From the IMG/VR virus record IMGVR_UViG_3300031787_000101, positions 1 to 64,000 of that record: 64,000 nucleotides of DNA; one strand, given 5' to 3'. Source of the DNA: a virus. Below, piece by piece: positions 24,303 through 31,825 of the stretch. The notes under the pieces were generated by a model that was given only the letters and a program-made list of their open reading frames with translations, was not told the DNA's origin and did no database searches. How positions within the stretch are numbered: position 1 is the first letter of the stretch; the number at the start of each line of letters is the position of its first letter. A program made the position numbers and the translations under genes.

Positions 24303-24889
24303 TATTTAATTTTATTTACAGGAACCCCAACATAAGTTCCAGGTTTATCTATATCTTTAACAACACTTCCATTCATCCCAATTATAACATCATCACAAAT
24401 TGTTATCTTTTCTCTTATTGATGAGTTATTACCCATATAACAATTATCACCAATTAAAACACTACCTGAAACAACAGAACCAGCCATAGCACTAAAACAA
24501 TCACCTATTACAACATCGTGTCCGATATTAACATTTCTATTTAAAATAGCATGATTACCAATCTTAACATTAGTAGTTATAACACAATTAGCTCCAATAA
24601 ATGAACCTTCACCAATTACAATATTTCTATTCAGTAAAATTGATGATGGGTGGATAAATGAAAAATATTTAGTATCTTCAGGTAATGATTTTTGAATTCT
24701 TGACCTAACCTGACTATCAGCAATTGCAATCATAATTGAATATTCTTTTGAATTAAATTGTGATAATGGTAATGTTTTATCCTCCCCTTTGAAATACTCA
24801 TCTTCAACAAATCTAGTTACATCATAATTTGTATGTGCAATTACTTCCCTTAAATGACCTCCATTACCAATAAACGCTTTCTTAATCAT
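24302..24889 (-). CDS. NeuD/PglD-type sugar O- or N-acetyltransferase
   Basis: A 195-residue protein of the NeuD/PglD family. An N-terminal Rossmann-like substrate domain (KKAFIGNGGHLREVI; GNGGH replaces the usual GAGGH) is followed by about 100 residues of left-handed hexapeptide repeats (IVIGEGSFIGANCVITTN, then ILNRNVNIGHDVVIGD) and the family C-terminus DKPGTYVGVPVNKIK. The catalytic histidine is in NIGHDV. These enzymes transfer acetyl from acetyl-CoA to an amino or hydroxyl sugar. With the DegT-type domain next door it points to synthesis of an N-acylated amino sugar. It overlaps its neighbours by 1 and 4 bp. Confidence 0.88.
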   Translation of the reverse strand: MIKKAFIGNGGHLREVIAHTNYDVTRFVEDEYFKGEDKTLPLSQFNSKEYSIMIAIADSQVRSRIQKSLPEDTKYFSFIHPSSILLNRNIVIGEGSFIGANCVITTNVKIGNHAILNRNVNIGHDVVIGDCFSAMAGSVVSGSVLIGDNCYMGNNSSIREKITICDDVIIGMNGSVVKDIDKPGTYVGVPVNKIK

Positions 24890-25509
24890 ATTTTTTTTAA
24901 ATAAAATGCATCACCCCAAACACCGTCAACATTCCATGTCTCTTGTCTTTGAAATCCAAATGGCAATAAAAACTCATCAAGTTGTTCAATAGACGGACAA
25001 CCATCATACATTTCAATCAAATTAAACTCTGTAAATATATAATCAATATTCTTTAAAGTATTAATTGAACCTTTAAGAGCATTTAACTCATATCCTTGTG
25101 TATCTAAAACTAAAACATTACAAGAAGTTATATTATAAAAATCTAATGTACTTAAAGTAATGTTAATAGTGTTTTCATCACTAAATTTAATATGTGGGTA
25201 AAAACTTTGATGTTCCTTAGGTTTCAATAATGAAGAACTTTGTTGTCCATTACCTTCATCAAGATACATTTTGTGTATACCATTTCTTTCACCTATCGCA
25301 ACATTATAATAAAATGTGTTAGGTTTACCATTTAAATTTTTAGATAGTTCTTTATACACATGTGGTATAGGTTCAAACCAATATGTAGATATCATACCAA
25401 ATGTTCTTAAATATTCATCATACTCTTGACCAACATGGGCACCAACATGAATTACACCAGTAACATTAAAGTTGTACTTATGTTTATATTCGTTGAAACC
25501 TACAATCAT
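24886..25509 (-). CDS. FkbM-family methyltransferase
   Basis: A 207-residue FkbM methyltransferase: motif I GVIHVGAHVGQEYDEY (about residues 17-32), STYWFEPIPHVYKEL for motif II, VAIGERNGIHKMYLDEGN, and VLVLDTQGYELNALKGS, the family's DxxGxE motif. Such enzymes O-methylate sugars and polyketides. It overlaps the trifunctional gene by 4 bp (ATGA) and the acetyltransferase gene by 4 bp. A second, independent FkbM domain lies inside the neighbouring trifunctional protein, so this island encodes two. Confidence 0.87.
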   Translation of the reverse strand: MIVGFNEYKHKYNFNVTGVIHVGAHVGQEYDEYLRTFGMISTYWFEPIPHVYKELSKNLNGKPNTFYYNVAIGERNGIHKMYLDEGNGQQSSSLLKPKEHQSFYPHIKFSDENTINITLSTLDFYNITSCNVLVLDTQGYELNALKGSINTLKNIDYIFTEFNLIEMYDGCPSIEQLDEFLLPFGFQRQETWNVDGVWGDAFYLKKI

Positions 25510-28106
25510 TTATAGATATCAAATTTTGATAGGTCAGGGTATGGTAATTCCAAATCCTCGTTGTGTTTAGGTGTACCATCCATATTATAGAACTGATTCA
25601 TAAGTAATAAACCTCTTGAAGCAATTTCAGGCATCATGTAAAAATTCCATCCTAACATGTCAAAATTATCATCATGATATGAAACTTCATTTCTACCTGA
25701 GTATCTCGCCCGTTTAAACCATTTATAAGCCTCAAAGTCATCAGTTAGGATTGCTCCACCCTTACCTAGTTTCAAGTGTTTATACGGTCCAGTAAAAGAT
25801 AAACACATATGAGTTCCTGGTATATACATGTCATTGGTGAATCTTAGTGCTGAATCCCAAACATTTGTTGGTGATAGTTGGTAAGCTCCTTTAATCGTAG
25901 AACCATAGACTGGTTCAAATTCAACTTTACCACCAGCATGGATAATCTCACAAGGAACTGATGGATATGTTCTACTTGGTATTTTAATTGTTTTACCAGT
26001 AATTTTTTCATAATACAATGCTAAGAACAAAGCGTTACTTTGATTATCAATCGTAACTGCGTAAGGTGCTCCTGTATATTCTGCTAATCGTTCTTCAAAA
26101 CTCTTTGTAACATCATAAACGGATTTAGATAGTGTACCAGGTGTTCTTAATTTAACATTTTTAGGTTTAGCAAAAATAACTCCGTGTTTAGCATTTTTAT
26201 TTGACTTAGTTTTTTTACCTAATTCATAAACAATAATATCATATTCAAAATTATTTCTATCTAATTTTTCAAGTATAATATTAATTTCACCGTTAGTATT
26301 TTCATGAAACTCAATCATAAATCTATCCACCAATCCAATTTGTTCATCAGTAATTGATTCAAAAATTGGGTACTCACCACCCTCAATATCACATTTAAAT
26401 AATGATATCCTACCATAGTTATTATCTTTGTAGATATCATCAATAGTAATAGTATCACAACTAATTAAATTATTAAGTTGTCCATATTCTCCCACATTAC
26501 CGTCAAAAACATTTGACCCAATAGTTGAATTTTCTTTTGAAAATCTGAAATCAATCTTGGTATGTTCCTTATAAACAGGATTCATATAGATAGTTGATTT
26601 ATTCAAATCACCATCTAAATGATATTCAATACTTTCTCTTAAGTATGGATTTGCTTCAACTAAAATAACTTTTTTAGCGTTTACCGAATACATATACTTA
26701 GCAAATAACCCAACATTAGCACCAATATCTATTACCGTATCAAGATTTTCTAACTTTAAATCATCAAAACATCTATCAACAAAAAACTCATAATAGTTAA
26801 TGTAGTTACAGTCCAAAGGTTTAAATTTAAACTCAGGTATTCTTGGGTAAAAATTAGGATTAACAATCAACTCTTGACCAAAAACTAACTCATTTGTTTG
26901 AGAATCATAAAACTCAACTAAGAATCCTCTAAAATTACGATTATCTTTGAATTTCTTAATGTGTATTGGAATAGGTATTGTCCAATAAAATATTGGGTAC
27001 TCCAATGGTAAATTAAACCAATACATTGGAGCCTTTGAAGTCATATCTCTAATACTAACATTAAAATCAAACTTTTGGTTACCGGTATAGTTAATAGTAA
27101 TTTGATTATTATCACCATTGAAACCAAAACTGAAAAGAGAGTCAATACCCCCCACATTTAACACATCCATCATATTATTTACATCTTTATCTATATCTCC
27201 AGTTAAAAATGTAACTTGAGGTAGTTTATCATATTTTCCACAATACACATCCAAATTATACATCATCATAGGAATACCATATTCAATGGCTTCCTTAATT
27301 GCAATTGGATTTAATTCTTTATTATTTCTATCACCTTTTGATGGGAACATGAACAAATCGGACGCTTCTAAAAATTCATTTACATTATCCTTTTCACCCC
27401 AAACAATACAGTTTTCAGGTTTATTGTTCATCAATGGTTCCCAATAACTTCTAAAGTTATCTGCTTGATTTCCAATAAAATGAAATTTAATTTTGTTGTT
27501 TTCTAACTTACGAGCAATTTCAAAAATGTATTTTTGATTTTTTCTTTCAGTGAATAACCCGACATTAACAACGTGTTTCCACCCTTTATCGAACCCAAGT
27601 TTTTCTTGGAATAATTCCTTTCTCTTTTCTCGGTTTTCAATAGGATACTCAATTACCTCATAAGGTATGTCAAACATTGAATACTGAATAGCATTAAACA
27701 CACTAACAAAAATAAACTTGTCAGGAAACCAAACCTTAGATGTTGGTTTGAAACTTGAGTCGTGTGTTGTTTCAAATATTTTGTATGAACGGTTTTGTCT
27801 ATAAATTTGTCTTGTAATGTTGTTATCCATGAAAAATTCAGGGAACTCCTCCATCGATATAATATCAGGTTGGAAATCGTTAATAACATTAATCAAAACA
27901 TTCTTATCATCCCATAAAGTGATAAGATTATCTTCACCAATCATATTTTTAATTCTGTTCTTCTGAACAACAAAATCCCATGAATAACATCCGTATTCAA
28001 TACATTTTATAATATAATCATCTTTAAGAAGTTGAATCTTATTTGTAGTAACCTGTGGAAGTCCCCCTGTAGATAGATGTGGGACTATAAATAATATTTT
28101 CTTCAT
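25506..28106 (-). CDS. Trifunctional protein: GT4 glycosyltransferase + FkbM methyltransferase + DegT-like aminotransferase domain
   Basis: A 866-residue fusion from the ATG at 28106 (six codons after an alternative ATG). Residues 1-about 290: GT4 glycosyltransferase (VPHLSTGGLPQV, VGLFTERKNQKYIF, FMFPSKGDRNNKELNPIAIK with the donor-site E). About 330-430: beta-rich linker. About 430-640: FkbM methyltransferase with VIDIGANVGLFAKYMY near 456 and FKCDIEGGEYPIFE. About 665-866: DegT/DnrJ/EryC1-type PLP fold with GAPYAVTIDNQSNALFLALYY near 680, an acid in NVWDSALRF, and the PLP lysine in SFTGPYKHLKLGKGGAI near 775. The DegT part is only about 200 residues instead of about 370 and lacks the normal C-terminal domain, so its activity is uncertain. 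First gene of the nine-gene operon. Confidence 0.82.
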   Translation of the reverse strand: MKKILFIVPHLSTGGLPQVTTNKIQLLKDDYIIKCIEYGCYSWDFVVQKNRIKNMIGEDNLITLWDDKNVLINVINDFQPDIISMEEFPEFFMDNNITRQIYRQNRSYKIFETTHDSSFKPTSKVWFPDKFIFVSVFNAIQYSMFDIPYEVIEYPIENREKRKELFQEKLGFDKGWKHVVNVGLFTERKNQKYIFEIARKLENNKIKFHFIGNQADNFRSYWEPLMNNKPENCIVWGEKDNVNEFLEASDLFMFPSKGDRNNKELNPIAIKEAIEYGIPMMMYNLDVYCGKYDKLPQVTFLTGDIDKDVNNMMDVLNVGGIDSLFSFGFNGDNNQITINYTGNQKFDFNVSIRDMTSKAPMYWFNLPLEYPIFYWTIPIPIHIKKFKDNRNFRGFLVEFYDSQTNELVFGQELIVNPNFYPRIPEFKFKPLDCNYINYYEFFVDRCFDDLKLENLDTVIDIGANVGLFAKYMYSVNAKKVILVEANPYLRESIEYHLDGDLNKSTIYMNPVYKEHTKIDFRFSKENSTIGSNVFDGNVGEYGQLNNLISCDTITIDDIYKDNNYGRISLFKCDIEGGEYPIFESITDEQIGLVDRFMIEFHENTNGEINIILEKLDRNNFEYDIIVYELGKKTKSNKNAKHGVIFAKPKNVKLRTPGTLSKSVYDVTKSFEERLAEYTGAPYAVTIDNQSNALFLALYYEKITGKTIKIPSRTYPSVPCEIIHAGGKVEFEPVYGSTIKGAYQLSPTNVWDSALRFTNDMYIPGTHMCLSFTGPYKHLKLGKGGAILTDDFEAYKWFKRARYSGRNEVSYHDDNFDMLGWNFYMMPEIASRGLLLMNQFYNMDGTPKHNEDLELPYPDLSKFDIYK

Positions 28107-28130
28107 ACCTAAAAAAAATAACAATATTTA

Positions 28131-28161
28131 TTTCATAAATCCATAGAATACACTATCTTTA
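28131..28161 (+). promoter_or_regulatory. Possible rightward promoter (TTTC-N19-TATCTTTA)
   Basis: TTTC (28131-28134), 19-nt spacer, TATCTTTA (28154-28161): one mismatch in each box relative to TTTG/TAnnTTTG. The predicted +1 is near 28165, 16 nt before the ATG at 28181. Confidence 0.35.
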
Positions 28162-28180
28162 CAAAAAAATATATAACACA

Positions 28181-28567
28181 ATGAAAAAATTTATCTTATC
28201 AATCTTTTTGGTTCTTTCAACACTATTATCATTCTCTCAAGAAGTAGGTTTTGCTAAAGCCGTAGAACTCTATACAGGCTACAGAGACACAAATAACGAA
28301 ATCGTATGGAATGGTTCACCAACATCCGTAGACATCCTGATTAAACTTGAGGATGATAAAGTAACCATCTTTAGTCAACAAACACAAATATATCGTGTTG
28401 TTACTAAAATACGTGATGAAGAATCAATTATTACTTATAGAATGCTCGATTCAAATGGTATCAATTGTAACTTCCATATGGGACCATCTGAGACTCAAGG
28501 TTATATATTTATTGCAATTGAATACAGTGATTACGCTTGGATGTATCTAACAGAGATAGACGAATAA
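28181..28567 (+). CDS. Exported hypothetical protein (128 aa)
   Basis: A 128-residue protein with a Sec signal peptide (KKFILSIFLVLSTLLSFSQ, cleavage after FS) of the flavobacterial type. The mature domain of about 108 residues is beta-rich (VDILIKLEDDKVTIFSQQTQ, IEYSDYAWMYL) with a single cysteine. It is isolated on the plus strand between two leftward units. The same signal peptide style and a similar length are found in the protein at 13318. I do not recognise a family; an envelope-acting moron protein is a reasonable guess. Confidence 0.55.
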   Translation: MKKFILSIFLVLSTLLSFSQEVGFAKAVELYTGYRDTNNEIVWNGSPTSVDILIKLEDDKVTIFSQQTQIYRVVTKIRDEESIITYRMLDSNGINCNFHMGPSETQGYIFIAIEYSDYAWMYLTEIDE

Positions 28568-28569
28568 GT

Positions 28570-29490
28570 CTACCCCCTCTTATGTTTAACATACATCTTA
28601 ACATAAAAATCCCCAAGACCTTCATTTCTAAAACCCTTACCTTTAATACGTAAGGGTTTTTGTGTATCTATAGTTTCAGGTAATTTAATATTCAAATTTC
28701 CCGATGGGTGTGGTATATCTAAATTATCTTTATTAAAGTCATCTAAAGACATTTGATAGTTGTAAACTAAATCATTATTAAGTTTTTCAAAACCATTTTG
28801 TTCAACCACTTGAACTTTCAAAATTGCATCCCCAAACATACCATCGTGCCAGTCACCATAACCTGAAGCTTTAATCATTTGACCATCGCTAATTCCATGT
28901 GGGATATTTAAATTAATGGTTTGCATTTCATTATTCTTACCTTCACCCGCACATGAATAACAAACATTTTTAAGATTAAATCCCTTACCATTACAACTAT
29001 TACAAGTAACTTGAAAAATGTTTGAGAAGAATGAATTACCAACTCTTTGAGTTATTCTACCAGACCCATTACAAGTGTTACAAGTAGTTCTTTCACCACC
29101 TTGTCCCCCACAACTATTACACATATTTTTACGTTGGAATCTTATGTCTATGTTTTTACTCAAGAATGAATCAAGAGTTCCTATCTGAACATCAATAACT
29201 TTATCAGGTGCCTTTCTAACTCTTTGCCCTGTCATGTTTGAAAAGAAGTCCCCAAACGATGAAAATGGGTCACCTCCCATATCACCAAAAGGATTACTTC
29301 TTCTCATATCATAATCTTTTCTTTTTTGTTCATCACCTAAGGTATCATAGGCTTCAGATATTTTTTTAAATATTTCTTCATCTCCACCTTTATCAGGGTG
29401 TGATTCAACGGCTTTTTTTCTATAAGCCTTTTTAATTTCATCCTGTGATGCCGTTTCTGTAACACCTAAAATATCGTAAAAATTTTCCAA
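28570..29490 (-). CDS. dnaJ: DnaJ-type co-chaperone
   Basis: A 306-residue type I J-protein. The J domain (1-about 65) has the HPD motif (SHPDKGGD) and YDILGV start; a short Gly/Phe-rich linker (NPFGDMGGDPFSSFGDFF) follows; the zinc domain has all four CxxCxGxG repeats (CNSCGGQG, CNTCNGSG, CNSCNGKG, CYSCAGEG); and the C-terminal peptide-binding domains end at a normal but slightly shortened position. It would recruit host DnaK (Hsp70) to phage substrates, for example in replication-complex remodelling or capsid and fibre folding. No DnaK or GrpE is in the window. It lies 2 bp from the convergent exported protein gene. Confidence 0.95.
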   Translation of the reverse strand: MENFYDILGVTETASQDEIKKAYRKKAVESHPDKGGDEEIFKKISEAYDTLGDEQKRKDYDMRRSNPFGDMGGDPFSSFGDFFSNMTGQRVRKAPDKVIDVQIGTLDSFLSKNIDIRFQRKNMCNSCGGQGGERTTCNTCNGSGRITQRVGNSFFSNIFQVTCNSCNGKGFNLKNVCYSCAGEGKNNEMQTINLNIPHGISDGQMIKASGYGDWHDGMFGDAILKVQVVEQNGFEKLNNDLVYNYQMSLDDFNKDNLDIPHPSGNLNIKLPETIDTQKPLRIKGKGFRNEGLGDFYVKMYVKHKRG

Positions 29491-29528
29491 CTGTTTTTAT
29501 TTTTGAAAAGTTTATTAATTTATATTCT

Positions 29529-30161
29529 ATGAACGATAAATTTCATATATACATCTTTAAGAATAATAAAAAAAAGAAAAAACTCAAATCCTTTGTGAGA
29601 GAAAAACTTGCAAAAGATTATTACGAAAATTTAATTAAAAAGTCAAATGAAATAATTTTTGATAAGAAATTTGAATCAGGTAAAGAATGTCGTTTTCACA
29701 TTGCACTTATCACCAATAAATTTATTGATGGTAACATTCATTATTTAGATGAATTTGGTAGGAATATCACAATATCCCCTAAAATTGATGATACAAATTA
29801 TATCCAAATTATTAAAACGTATAAAGTTGAAGAATCAATATATGATGTAAAAAATGATACCCGTATTTCAATTGACGACTTTTTTAAACAATACATTAAA
29901 AAAGATAAAATATATATGGTCTCTCAACTTAAGAATAAATTTATACTTCAAAATGATGATGATTATAAATTATTCTCTTTAAAAAATTCTGAAGATTGTG
30001 ATAGATTATTGGAAATATTCACAACACTTAGAGATAAAGGTAATATGATAATAGTTAAAGATATCTCAACTGTTCAAAGAAAATATCTCTATAATTTACT
30101 TATTGAAAGGGGGTTTAATAAGAAATTTTTATATACAAGTTACACTACTTATCCAAGATAA
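29529..30161 (+). CDS. Hypothetical protein (210 aa)
   Basis: A 210-residue, Lys/Ile/Asp-rich protein with a basic N-terminus (KNNKKKKKLKSF). Its content is mixed helix and strand, with segments such as FHIALITNKFIDGN and DNTRISIDDFF-like loops; no catalytic motif is recognised and no membrane span is present. It is divergent from dnaJ (38-bp gap) and its stop region overlaps the convergent small gene at 30145 by 17 bp. Confidence 0.45.
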   Translation: MNDKFHIYIFKNNKKKKKLKSFVREKLAKDYYENLIKKSNEIIFDKKFESGKECRFHIALITNKFIDGNIHYLDEFGRNITISPKIDDTNYIQIIKTYKVEESIYDVKNDTRISIDDFFKQYIKKDKIYMVSQLKNKFILQNDDDYKLFSLKNSEDCDRLLEIFTTLRDKGNMIIVKDISTVQRKYLYNLLIERGFNKKFLYTSYTTYPR

Positions 30162-30360
30162 AAATAAAATCAGTTCCTGAGATGTCAATTTTAAACGTCT
30201 CACTATCATAGTTACCATCAACATTTGCAACTACATGATAATACTCTTGTTCTTTTAATTCAAATATAACACTCGCCTTACCATTAAAAAGGTTTTGTGA
30301 TGCATCCGCAATTATTGCTAATTTACTTAAAAGTTCAGTACCTTCTTTATCCTTTGCCAT
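30145..30360 (-). CDS. Small hypothetical protein (71 aa)
   Basis: A 71-residue protein: a helical N-terminus (TELLSKLAIIADASQNLF) then a compact beta sheet (ASVIFELKEQEYYHVVANVD, ending FIFILDK). It has the look of a small single-domain protein but no family is recognised. It overlaps the 63-residue gene upstream by 34 bp in another frame, and the plus-strand gene by 17 bp. Confidence 0.5.
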   Translation of the reverse strand: MAKDKEGTELLSKLAIIADASQNLFNGKASVIFELKEQEYYHVVANVDGNYDSETFKIDISGTDFIFILDK

Positions 30361-30518
30361 AATGTTATTTTTTTTGGTTTTTCAAACAAATCGTCTTTTT
30401 TTAACTCTTTGAAGAAGTTTGCCGTGTTTTCTTTTTCTCTTTTTAAATCTTCATTGAGTTTATTCCTCAATGAGTTCAGAGATTCCAGCTGTTTCTGTAT
30501 TTCCTTGTTTTGGTCCAT
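30327..30518 (-). CDS. Small coiled-coil protein (63 aa), overlapped on both ends
   Basis: A 63-residue, highly charged helix (QKQLESLNSLRNKLNEDLKR) ending in KPKKITLWQRIKKVLNF, an amphipathic basic tail of the kind that attaches small proteins to membranes or to other helices. Its first 59 bp overlap the end of the 145-residue gene, and its last 34 bp overlap the start of the 71-residue gene, so about half of its coding sequence is shared. The consistent amphipathic pattern argues that it is real. Confidence 0.5.
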   Translation of the reverse strand: MDQNKEIQKQLESLNSLRNKLNEDLKREKENTANFFKELKKDDLFEKPKKITLWQRIKKVLNF

Positions 30519-30897
30519 TGTCAACTAAAACATTTTGTGTTAATTCAAATTTTAATTTCTTAAGATTTTCTAAATTTTCTTTATCAAATATATTTTTAAG
30601 TTCAGAAACTCTATCTTCAAATAGTTTTTCCTTAGCCTCTCTTTCTAAATTGTATCTAACAATACCTAATATATTATTCTGAATTAAGTTAAGATTATTC
30701 TCATCAAAATCAGAAACAAATGATAAATATAATTTATCTTCTAAAGTTCCATTATTCAAAAATTTATCTTCAACTATATATTTTTTAGGTATTTTCCATG
30801 TTTTAGAAAATAACACATCGAAAACAATATAGTTTTCAAGTTTTCTAACTTGGTGTAGGTAGTCAAATATTGGACTAATTTCTTTGTAAAAACTCAT
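30460..30897 (-). CDS. Hypothetical protein (145 aa)
   Basis: A 145-residue soluble protein: an alpha/beta N-terminal half (SPIFDYLHQVRKLENYIVFD, KLYLSFVSDFDENNLNL) and a C-terminal coiled-coil-like helix (ERVSELKNIF and following). No known family is recognised. It starts 4 bp inside the end of the small membrane protein gene at 30894 (ATGA-type overlap), in one operon with the Hc1-like gene. Confidence 0.5.
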   Translation of the reverse strand: MSFYKEISPIFDYLHQVRKLENYIVFDVLFSKTWKIPKKYIVEDKFLNNGTLEDKLYLSFVSDFDENNLNLIQNNILGIVRYNLEREAKEKLFEDRVSELKNIFDKENLENLKKLKFELTQNVLVDNGPKQGNTETAGISELIEE

Positions 30898-31085
30898 ACT
30901 GAAAGTATTATATATGTAATAAAATAAGTTAATGTAAAATGGAATAAAAAAGCTTCCCCATTACCTAACACCATTTTTTTAGGTGGTGTTTGTAATAGGG
31001 AAGTTATAAACACTGTTGAAATTTTCAAAACATTTAAAATGCTAAATACAAAAATAAATAAAAATAAATTTTCTAAATTAATCAT
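30894..31085 (-). CDS. Small membrane protein (63 aa)
   Basis: About 63 residues from the ATG at 31085, with two hydrophobic spans (LENLFLFIFVFSILNVL and FLFHFTLTYFITYIILSV) separated by a short loop with PPKK. It overlaps the end of the Hc1-like gene by 8 bp. Two-span proteins of this size include holins, but it is far from the lysis cassette and no function is assigned. Confidence 0.5.
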   Translation of the reverse strand: MINLENLFLFIFVFSILNVLKISTVFITSLLQTPPKKMVLGNGEAFLFHFTLTYFITYIILSV

Positions 31086-31254
31086 TTTGTTTTCTTCCTT
31101 GTAAAATTTCACCTCTGAACTGTTGAAGTAACGCTTTCAATTCTTGAGCAGTTTTTCTTGCTCTAGTACCAGCACTTTTGTTGCCATTATAGAACTTACC
31201 AGCATCAACAGAAAGAGATTCAGTCAATTCTTTGATTTTGTCTACTGTTTCCAT
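31078..31254 (-). CDS. Histone H1 (Hc1)-like DNA-binding protein
   Basis: A 58-residue protein matching the small histone H1-like (Hc1-type) proteins of Bacteroidota along its whole length: VDKIKELTESLSVDAGKFY, then GNKSAGTRARKTAQELK (the family's GNKAAGTRARKAS core), then LLQQFRGEILQ. Bacterial relatives are small helical proteins thought to bind DNA or pack the nucleoid. In a phage it could help to condense phage DNA or act on the host nucleoid. Its promoter (31260-31290) predicts +1 about 2 nt before the ATG. It begins an operon with a membrane protein and three small soluble proteins. Confidence 0.8.
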   Translation of the reverse strand: METVDKIKELTESLSVDAGKFYNGNKSAGTRARKTAQELKALLQQFRGEILQGRKQND

Positions 31255-31259
31255 TTTCT

Positions 31260-31290
31260 TAAATATAAAATTTGTTTATTACACTATCAA
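31260..31290 (-). promoter_or_regulatory. Leftward promoter of the Hc1-like gene (TTG-N20-TATATTTA)
   Basis: On the minus strand TTG (31290-31288), 20-nt spacer, TATATTTA (31267-31260). The predicted +1 near 31256 lies 2 nt upstream of the ATG at 31254, so the transcript would be practically leaderless. Confidence 0.5.
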
Positions 31291-31307
31291 GAGTAAGGAT
31301 TATTTAT

Positions 31308-31781
31308 CTATTGTAAACTTAATTTTAAAGATTTATCTAATGATTTGTAAATTGATGTTAGTAAATCTAAATCTGACTTTGTTGGTGATTTATCAAGATT
31401 AAAAACCTCATCAAAAAACTTATTCAAAGACATTTTAACTTCTTTAATCTTTTGTCTATAAAAAGTTTCTTCTAAAAAACTTTTCATAAAATCTTTATGG
31501 TCACCCTTTTCACCAAAAAAGATACCCTCTTTATTAAAATTTTCAATTGTTTTACCCCAACACCATTCAAAGTGTTTGATATTATCCTCATCTGTTATGT
31601 TTATATTAGTTTCTTGACCTTCTGGGTCACCTAAATAGGTTTTATATACCAAGGAAACCAAAGATTTAACAAAGTCTTCAAACAACTCTAATTTTTGATG
31701 ACAGATATCATTACTATCAATCCAAAATTGTAGCTCTTCGTCAGTAACTGGCTTAGATATATAAGAAAAAAAATTCTCCAT
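31308..31781 (-). CDS. Hypothetical protein (157 aa)
   Basis: A 157-residue helical, acidic protein (DEELQFWIDSNDICHQKLEL, EDNIKHFEWCWGKTIENFNK) without a recognised domain. The sequence following the N-terminus suggests a helical bundle; three Trp and two Cys are spread through it. Its ATG lies within the 3' arm of a perfect 10-bp hairpin (31772-31797), which could hide the start codon from ribosomes. Confidence 0.5.
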   Translation of the reverse strand: MENFFSYISKPVTDEELQFWIDSNDICHQKLELFEDFVKSLVSLVYKTYLGDPEGQETNINITDEDNIKHFEWCWGKTIENFNKEGIFFGEKGDHKDFMKSFLEETFYRQKIKEVKMSLNKFFDEVFNLDKSPTKSDLDLLTSIYKSLDKSLKLSLQ

Positions 31782-31797
31782 AGTTATATGGAGAATT
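31772..31797 (-). promoter_or_regulatory. Hairpin covering a start codon
   Basis: AATTCTCCAT (31772-31781) and ATGGAGAATT (31788-31797) pair perfectly over 10 bp with a 6-nt loop. On the minus strand the start codon of the 157-residue gene (31781-31779) is the first triplet after the loop, within the stem. A translation-control role, for example inhibition until processed or melted, is possible. Confidence 0.5.
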
Positions 31798-31825
31798 ATA
31801 ATTTAAAATATTTTAAAGTAACTAA

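Noticed and set aside
29491-29528. Promoters in the dnaJ divergent gap.
   Set aside because: No TTG or TAnnTTTG with correct spacing on either strand; nothing reported.
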